A stretch of DNA of 64,000 bases from Pachyseris speciosa (Eukaryota > Cnidaria > Anthozoa > Scleractinia > Pachyseridae): positions 2,021,001-2,085,000 of the forward strand of contig JAEMWC010000006.1 of the NCBI GenBank assembly GCA_016490735.1, in the 5' to 3' direction. A program made the translations under genes and the position numbers. Shown here in pieces: positions 58,890 through 64,000 of this stretch; the first letter of the stretch is position 1, and the number at the start of each line of letters is the position of its first letter. Under the pieces are notes generated by a model, which saw nothing but the letters and a program-made list of their open reading frames with translations, had not been told where the DNA came from and made no database searches.

Positions 58890-59046
58890 ATGTCTTCCGA
58901 AGAACCTTCTTCAATTAATGATTCTCAGTGGCAAAGCGTCATCAAGTTAACGAAGAAAGCGCTTACCAAACCACACCAGCATTTCTCTCGCAGACCCGTT
59001 CACAAGGAAAATTATCAAAGCCAGCCCAGCCAGTCAACCCATTTCG
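58890..59046 (+). other. Conserved first-exon-like frame, right-arm copy
   Basis: The mirror copy of 46436-46592. Changes include Q to K at residue 19, A to T, and N-K-I to K-E-N in the VHNKIYQ region. One extra T after the putative donor lets the frame run on to 59186. The frame lies 150 bp from the foldback insertion, which does not disturb it. Confidence 0.5.
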
Positions 59047-59939
59047 GTGTTTTTAACATCCAAACGCTGATTCTTACCGGTTCAAACAAATTAAGACGGC
59101 ATGTTTATAGACGGCGAAACTTAATATTGTTGTTTACAGGCCGCTTTCGACGAAGATCTCTAAAACGTTTTTCAAATGACGAGTGAAGCGCGCTGGTCCA
59201 CAGGCGTCCCAAGCTCAACAAAGGTGGCGCGTAAAGATGTTGTGTTACTGACTGTAATAAAAGGTTTTGTATGGGAAACAAACAGAAAATACGACACTTG
59301 CTTAGTAAAATCAACTTACCTCGATACACTGTTGTATTCTTTATTGTCTAGCAGTTTTTCAGGCTGGTTTTTAGCGATTTTAGCCGGATTTTCGCCGTTT
59401 GGGTTTCCTAACGATAATAAGAATGCAAGGCAGTACATTACTGCCCGATTGTCAGCCGCTCGGAGCGAAGGAAACAAACGTTTAAAATATACCCGCTTGC
59501 CCATTTTCCCCAAACGATAAGAGAAGAGATGTAAACGCTTCCTATCAGCCCAATCTCAAGCCAAAACTACCACCACAGCTCTTGCTAGAAATGTTTTTTG
59601 CCGAGCTAGCTCGCCCGATAAAGTTTGTCAACATGCTGGGACAGACCGCCATGGACACAACAAACTCTGGGTTACAAAACTATCCCGGCAGGGGCGTAGG
59701 CAGGCAGTTTTCGACAGATAAATTAAGCGGGTATATAAATCAAAGCGGGTATATTTTAAACGTTTGTTTTCTTCGCTCCGAGCGGCTGACAATCTGGCAG
59801 TAATGTACTGCCTTGCATTCTTATTATCGTTAGGAAACCCAAACGGCGAAAATCCGGCGAAAATCGCTAAAAACCAGCCTGAAAAACTGCTAGACAATAA
59901 AGAATACAACAGTGTATCGAGGTAAGTTGATTTTATTAA

Positions 59940-60953
59940 CTCTTTTCCATCCAACGTCACACATATGTGATGATAAATACTGCTTCCTTTTTATGGTTTA
60001 TTTCTTGTTTAAAGTTTGTCAGAACGTTATAATAATTGTGTGAATAGGACCAACTGTGTTTTAGCAATCATTAAAGCTAAAAATAACGACTACAATACCA
60101 GAATTCCGCTGCATATCACCGATCGTTTAACAGCAAAGCCCAAAATGCTTGTTTTTTGGCCAGAGAATAACACCAAAATTTACACATTTTTGTGGCCAAC
60201 TTTTTAATAAGAAAAACTGCCCAAATATCAAGATTCTACATTTACAGCAAACCTCAAGCTCTCTCCTTATTATCAGCTATGAAACGTTTCTCTCACATTT
60301 GGTGCCTGCCACGTTTCAGCCCGTTTCTGAGATCCAATCTTGTGTGTCTTAACTGGACTCGTTCACGGCCGAAAAGAAATTCTGGGAACTGTAACCACGC
60401 CGCGAGCATAGAACTCTCCTTCAGTTCATTACATAGTTTTTCGATAAGTGCTGAGCCACCCGGTGCTACCAGCAAAATGTTGCATGGATGAGTATTTTTA
60501 GCGGTCAGAACTAGCCCACATTGCCTCGTTAGCTCCCCGAATCCACTTGCAGAAAGACAAGAGAGACAGGTTCCATATCGAGCCACCATCATCACAACAG
60601 AGCGTGTTTGGCATCTCCATCAACATAAAACCGCCTCTCACCTCTGGTTTCTTTCAAAGGCTTGCCTTTACCCACATTCTAGCTTAATGATGCCAGCATG
60701 GGGGCTTCTGCAGAGGAAAATGGCTCAGAAAAGCACTCTAAAACTGACAATTGCACCACAGTCAAGCGATTCCACTAACTCGACAAACAACAGCCACTCG
60801 GGTGCATCACGTGACTCTAAAGCCTGGGTCCCCAGTATTTCAAGACAGCAGATATTTTCATAATAACTCCATATATGAAGAAGTTAAGAGCCCCAGACCA
60901 TTTATTGCCCAAAATCTGGTGAAATAAATAGCACCCACTTGGATCGAAAAGGG
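59940..60953. mobile_element. 1014-bp TTAA element nested in the foldback element
   Basis: TTAA at 59936-59939 and 60954-60957; the ends ctcttttccatccaa and, inverted, cccttttcgatccaa agree at 13 of 15 positions. Removing it restores a continuous inverted repeat in the host element. A 100-residue minus-strand frame (60293-60595) is its longest coding capacity. Confidence 0.85.
60293..60595 (-). other. 100-residue frame in the nested TTAA element
   Basis: The frame reads MMMVARYGTCLSCLSASGFG, then NILLVAPGGSALIEKLCNEL and ESSMLAAWLQFPEFLFGRER. It has mixed, protein-like composition and no recognised family. It may be a captured exon of a host gene or a remnant of the element's own protein. 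There is no sign of expression. Confidence 0.35.
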
Positions 60954-62218
60954 TTAAGCAAGTGTCGTATTTTCTGTTTGTTTCCCATACAAAACTTTTT
61001 ATTACAGTCCAGTAACACGACATCTTTACCCGTCACCTTGTTGAGCTTGGGACGCCTGTGGCTGGTCTTTGACATTTTTGACAGCATTTTCACAGTTTTA
61101 TGTCAGATTTTGAGACGTGCACATGCACATGCATTTGATCGGCTTTTTTTTTTACTCGAGCTTGAGTTTCCGCCATTAATGCTTAATTTTACGAGGACTC
61201 ATTGTGATTACGTGTTATTAAGATAAGGGCAACAGTTTCTTAACGCTGTTGAGGTACCAAGGTCGAAAAACAGTCAGCCAAGCCGAGTAAAAACACTCGT
61301 TCGCTCGCAAAGAAAACAACGTAACAAAACAAACAAACAATTCAACTACTTCTTTGCGTCCAAATCGAGCAAGATGATTGTTATTTATATCCATTCGAGA
61401 GAAAAAGACAAGTTTCATTCCTGAACAAAAGTAACAACGATTAAACCAAATGTTAAGCTTCTATTTATTTAATTTACCTCACTGTCCTGTGCTGTGTTGT
61501 AGAGGTTTCTACCACTTGAAAATACCTAAGCTTCAGTAAAGTAAAACCAAGCATCCGCAAAAATAGCAAACGGTTTGTCCAAAGAAAGGGCTTCTTCCAC
61601 AGAGTTTGAGCTACTCATTCCTCCCATTAATACCGGTAAACTGTTAAGTGACTTTTCTTGGTGAGATGCAAGATGCCGCGGTGAAGTGAAAGCCCTTGAC
61701 GCGTTGAATTATACTGTTTTCAACCGCACAGTCGATCCAAGTTTTCCTGGGGAAAATCTTTCGTCCTTCCTTTCATCACTTGAAAATTCACCTTCCGGAG
61801 TATCTTTTGACAAGTTCTTGATTTTTATGCGAAAGACAAACTTCGATCGAAGAAGATGAAGTTGTTTTGCTCAAAATAAAGAAACAAACTGAATGTGAAA
61901 TTACGAGCCGCAGAAAGCGCGCGAAAAATTAAAAAGCCTCGATTTGGTTTGGGTGTCCCACGCCTGGCTTGATCCTGCGATCCAATCGAAAGTAAGTACC
62001 TGGTCAGCGGTCAACTTTAAAAAAAACAGCCGACCTCGATGAGCTCTTAACTTGAGCCCGCCATATGGTCACGTGACACTGGTCAGCGGATACCTTGTTT
62101 TGACAGGTGTCAATTGGCTATTGGCTATAAGATGGATGTCCAGTATCAAAGACGTACGCTGTAAAGTAGCTGGCCAGCTGGGCCAGGTGGAGTATGGCCG
62201 CCATGTTGGATTATTATG

Positions 62219-62249
<31 letters not shown>

Positions 62250-62347
62250 GACTCCGTCGTCGTGCGTACGCGCCCACGAGCAATACCGCTAGCCATTTCT
62301 ACCATGAGAAAAGCAGTTGACGGGTTTCTGTAGGTTTGGTGCTCCGC

Positions 62348-62393
<46 letters not shown>
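62348..62393. repeat. (TAA)n microsatellite next to the right arm
   Basis: About 15 TAA units beginning directly after gctccgc. Leucine- or isoleucine-run frames on the minus strand here are artefacts. Confidence 0.95.
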
Positions 62394-62394
<1 letters not shown>

Positions 62395-62514
62395 TACATG
62401 AAGAAATTTCTCGATTCTGATTGGCTAAGAGAAATGCAGTTTTTAGGAAACACCGGTGCAGAAAAAAGGTAATTCGATGCAGAAAAAAGGAAATACAGTG
62501 CAAAACAAGGTAAA

Positions 62515-62580
62515 AAACTGAGGATTCTGATTGGTTGATAAACAAAGGCGCTGCGATTGAGCCAATCAAACGCGGCCTCT
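62515..62580. promoter_or_regulatory. CCAAT-type motifs upstream of a small frame
   Basis: gattggttg (62530) and gagccaatcaa (62560) are inverted and direct CCAAT boxes about 60-110 bp before the ATG at 62630. A third gattggctaag lies at 62418. Such CCAAT boxes are common both in promoters and in cnidarian MITEs. Confidence 0.3.
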
Positions 62581-62629
62581 GAATGGCGCAAAGTCTGAAG
62601 AGCTGCAAGCGACTCTGCGAACCAAAACA

Positions 62630-62788
62630 ATGGCTGGCTTTTTGAGCAGGTTTTCTTTCTTCGTGACCGCAATAACAGCAGAGAAGCTGCAAAACAGCTC
62701 TAAAAAGGAGAAACGGCTGCGAAAAGCACTATATTTTAGCTGTCTGTTTGGAAACAGTGGTGTCCAGAGAAGGGAATTACTGGCGTAA
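62630..62788 (+). CDS. 52-residue basic frame, possible first exon
   Basis: The frame reads MAGFLSRFSFFVTAITAEKL, then QNSSKKEKRLRKALYFSCLF and ends RRELLA. It has a hydrophobic N-terminal stretch followed by a basic segment. It is not recognised. It begins after CCAAT motifs and could be the first exon of a gene extending right, or a transposon piece. Confidence 0.3.
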   Translation: MAGFLSRFSFFVTAITAEKLQNSSKKEKRLRKALYFSCLFGNSGVQRRELLA

Positions 62789-63084
62789 TTGGAATTACGA
62801 GTCCGTTGATGGAGTGTCGCCGAGATTAATAAACAAACAAGGACAAACAAGGCGAAGATAACGAACTAGAAAGCCTGAAGGTAATGATTACAGCGCTTGA
62901 TAGACACTTAGCAAACAAAGTAGCCTTATAGCTATAGCCTGTAATTGTTTAGCCAGTTTTCACAGCTGAAAACGCTTTAAAAACATCGAGAAAACTGTTG
63001 TTTTGGTTCACCTTAGCTTCGTTGCGTTGCTTCTGCAACGTTAAGAAGCTATCTCGCAATTTTTTCATGTATATTATTAATAAG

Positions 63085-63091
63085 TAATCAC

Positions 63092-63127
<36 letters not shown>

Positions 63128-63176
63128 TTGTAATTTTTTTCAAAGACCACAAATTGCAAATTTTGTGAGTCTTTGA

Positions 63177-63212
<36 letters not shown>

Positions 63213-63231
63213 TCGAAATCATGTGATTACC
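63085..63231. mobile_element. Palindromic MITE of about 147 bp
   Basis: taatcacatgatttttctcg (63085 on) has its reverse complement ending at 63231, with arms of about 62 bp containing aatttggaataaataagcac, around a loop of about 20 bases. No clear flanking duplication was seen, so the class is unknown. Confidence 0.75.
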
Positions 63232-63312
63232 TATACTAATCAAATGAAGAATGATCCTCGCAGTTGTGAACGCAATTTATGCAATTGCGAAAAGAAGCCT
63301 GAAAAAAATTCA

Positions 63313-63362
63313 GGACTTTAACGGGGTTCGAACCCGTGACCTCGCGATTACCGGTGCGATGT

Positions 63363-63386
<24 letters not shown>
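63313..63386 (-). tRNA. tRNA-Thr(GGU)-like sequence, copy 1
   Basis: 74 nt, starting GGCTTCA and ending TAAAGTC plus C. The T arm is perfect (ACGGG/CCCGT with TTCGAAC) and the A box is good (tagctcagttgg). The expected anticodon loop CCGGTAA gives GGU, but the flanking stem TCGCA/TCGCG does not pair. In this copy the D stem also has a mismatch (GCTC with GAAC). It is probably a pseudo-tRNA or SINE head. Confidence 0.55.
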
Positions 63387-63401
<15 letters not shown>

Positions 63402-63566
63402 AGGTCAATTGTGGGTTCATATGTTCCCGTGAAAGAAATGAGTGTGAATGATATATGAAATGAATCATATCTGTACTGCGGAAATGAAATCAAATGAAGA
63501 ATGATCCTCGCAGTTGTGAACGCAATTTATGCAATTGCGAAAAGAAGCCTGAAAAAAAAAATTCAG

Positions 63567-63613
63567 GACTTTAACGGGGTTCGAACCCGTGACCTCGCGA
63601 TTACCGGTGCGAT

Positions 63614-63640
<27 letters not shown>
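63567..63640 (-). tRNA. tRNA-Thr(GGU)-like sequence, copy 2
   Basis: As copy 1 but with a paired D stem (GCTC/GAGC). The anticodon stem still fails to pair at three of five positions. Confidence 0.55.
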
Positions 63641-63654
<14 letters not shown>

Positions 63655-63815
63655 AGGTCAATTGTGGGTTCATATGTTCCCGTGAAAGAAATGAGTGTGA
63701 ATGATATATGAAATGAATCATATCTGTACTGCGGAAATGAAATCAAATGAAGAATGATCCTCGCAGCTGTGAACGCAATTTATGCAATTGCGAAAAGAAG
63801 CCTGAAAAAAATTCA

Positions 63816-63863
63816 GGACTTTAACGGGGTTCGAACCCGTGACCTCGCGATTACCGGTGCGAT

Positions 63864-63889
<26 letters not shown>
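63816..63889 (-). tRNA. tRNA-Thr(GGU)-like sequence, copy 3
   Basis: Identical to copy 2 across the 74 nt by eye. Confidence 0.55.
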
Positions 63890-63904
<15 letters not shown>

Positions 63905-64000
63905 AGGTCAATTGTGGGTTCATATGTTCCCGTGAAAGAAATGAGTGTGAATGATATATGAAATGAATCATATCTGTACTGCGGAAATGAAATCAAATGG

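Larger units (their letters stand above)
59198..61061. mobile_element. Foldback element with 300-bp inverted ends, split by another element
   Basis: The ends ccacaggcgtcccaagctca are inverted repeats that continue for about 301 bp (59198-59498 against 59743-59939 plus 60958-61061). The flank ctggt is duplicated (59193-59197, 61062-61066), extendable to gctggtc if the element is taken to start at cacaggc. The left arm has the empty site (gaccagcgcgcttc near 46304). Removing the internal TTAA element leaves 846 bp. The superfamily is unclear. Confidence 0.85.
63241..64000 (-). repeat. Tandem repeat of 250-253 bp with tRNA-like cores (three copies)
   Basis: aatgatcctcgcag recurs at 63250, 63500 and 63753. 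Units are nearly identical and differ mainly in an A run and a few bases. Each holds one tRNA-Thr-like sequence on the minus strand. The third runs to the window edge, so the array may continue. Confidence 0.93.

Noticed and set aside
59628..59960. 110-residue minus-strand frame
   Set aside because: It lies in the inverted end of the foldback element, and its mirror gives the 114-residue frame at 59176-59520; both are by-products of the repeat.
62237..62692. Minus-strand frames of 127-151 residues
   Set aside because: They run through a (TAA)n tract and give long L or I runs; the rest has no recognised motif.

Overview
The window looks like repeat-rich, AT-rich animal nuclear DNA, most likely from a cnidarian such as a stony coral. 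The sequence shows spliced-gene style fragments, Penelope-like (PLE) GIY-YIG fragments followed by hammerhead-like motifs, a 5'-truncated Tx1/L1-type LINE with a poly(A) tail, tRNA-derived repeats, and many small DNA transposons and MITEs flanked by TTAA, TA or 5-8 bp duplications. I see no bacterial operons, no rRNA and no intact conventional gene. The species call is an inference.

Region 1 (1-39527) is one head-to-tail tandem array of 16 units. U1-U7 are almost identical, 1965-1967 bp each. U8 (1250 bp) and U12 (809 bp) are shortened and scrambled. U9-U11 are full units peppered with single-base gaps. U13-U16 are older, diverged units carrying many insertions: two copies-worth of a roughly 2-kb extra segment, a 1-kb TTAA element, hAT-like elements, a truncated LINE with a PLE piece, an inverted dimer of a tRNA repeat, a SINE and a broken unknown gene. 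Two exon-like reading frames recur in the units and are the best coding candidates there.

Region 2 (39528-44970) starts abruptly with a GC-rich gcggagc hairpin. It holds a 2.28-kb TTAA-flanked element containing a fragment that ends a DEDDh-type exonuclease-like domain, followed by AT-rich DNA with nothing recognised.

Region 3 (45002-62347) is a giant inverted repeat: a left arm (45002-50396) and a right arm (55091-62347) around a 4.7-kb spacer. Both arms carry the same exon-like frames, a shared TA-flanked MITE and a shared membrane-like tandem repeat. After the arms formed, the left arm gained a palindromic TTAA MITE and a truncated PLE, and the right arm gained a 1-kb TTAA element and a foldback element that was itself later split by another TTAA element. 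In each case the other arm preserves the exact empty site, so the order of events can be read directly. The spacer holds a PLE fragment with inverted termini, a degenerate telomere-like tract, a TTAA element and a TA microsatellite.

Region 4 (62348-64000) holds a (TAA)n tract, a small 52-residue frame with CCAAT motifs upstream, a palindromic MITE, and three tandem 250-bp units each containing a tRNA-Thr-like sequence.

No group of genes here works together as a pathway. The window is best read as a record of tandem amplification, inverted duplication and nested transposition.
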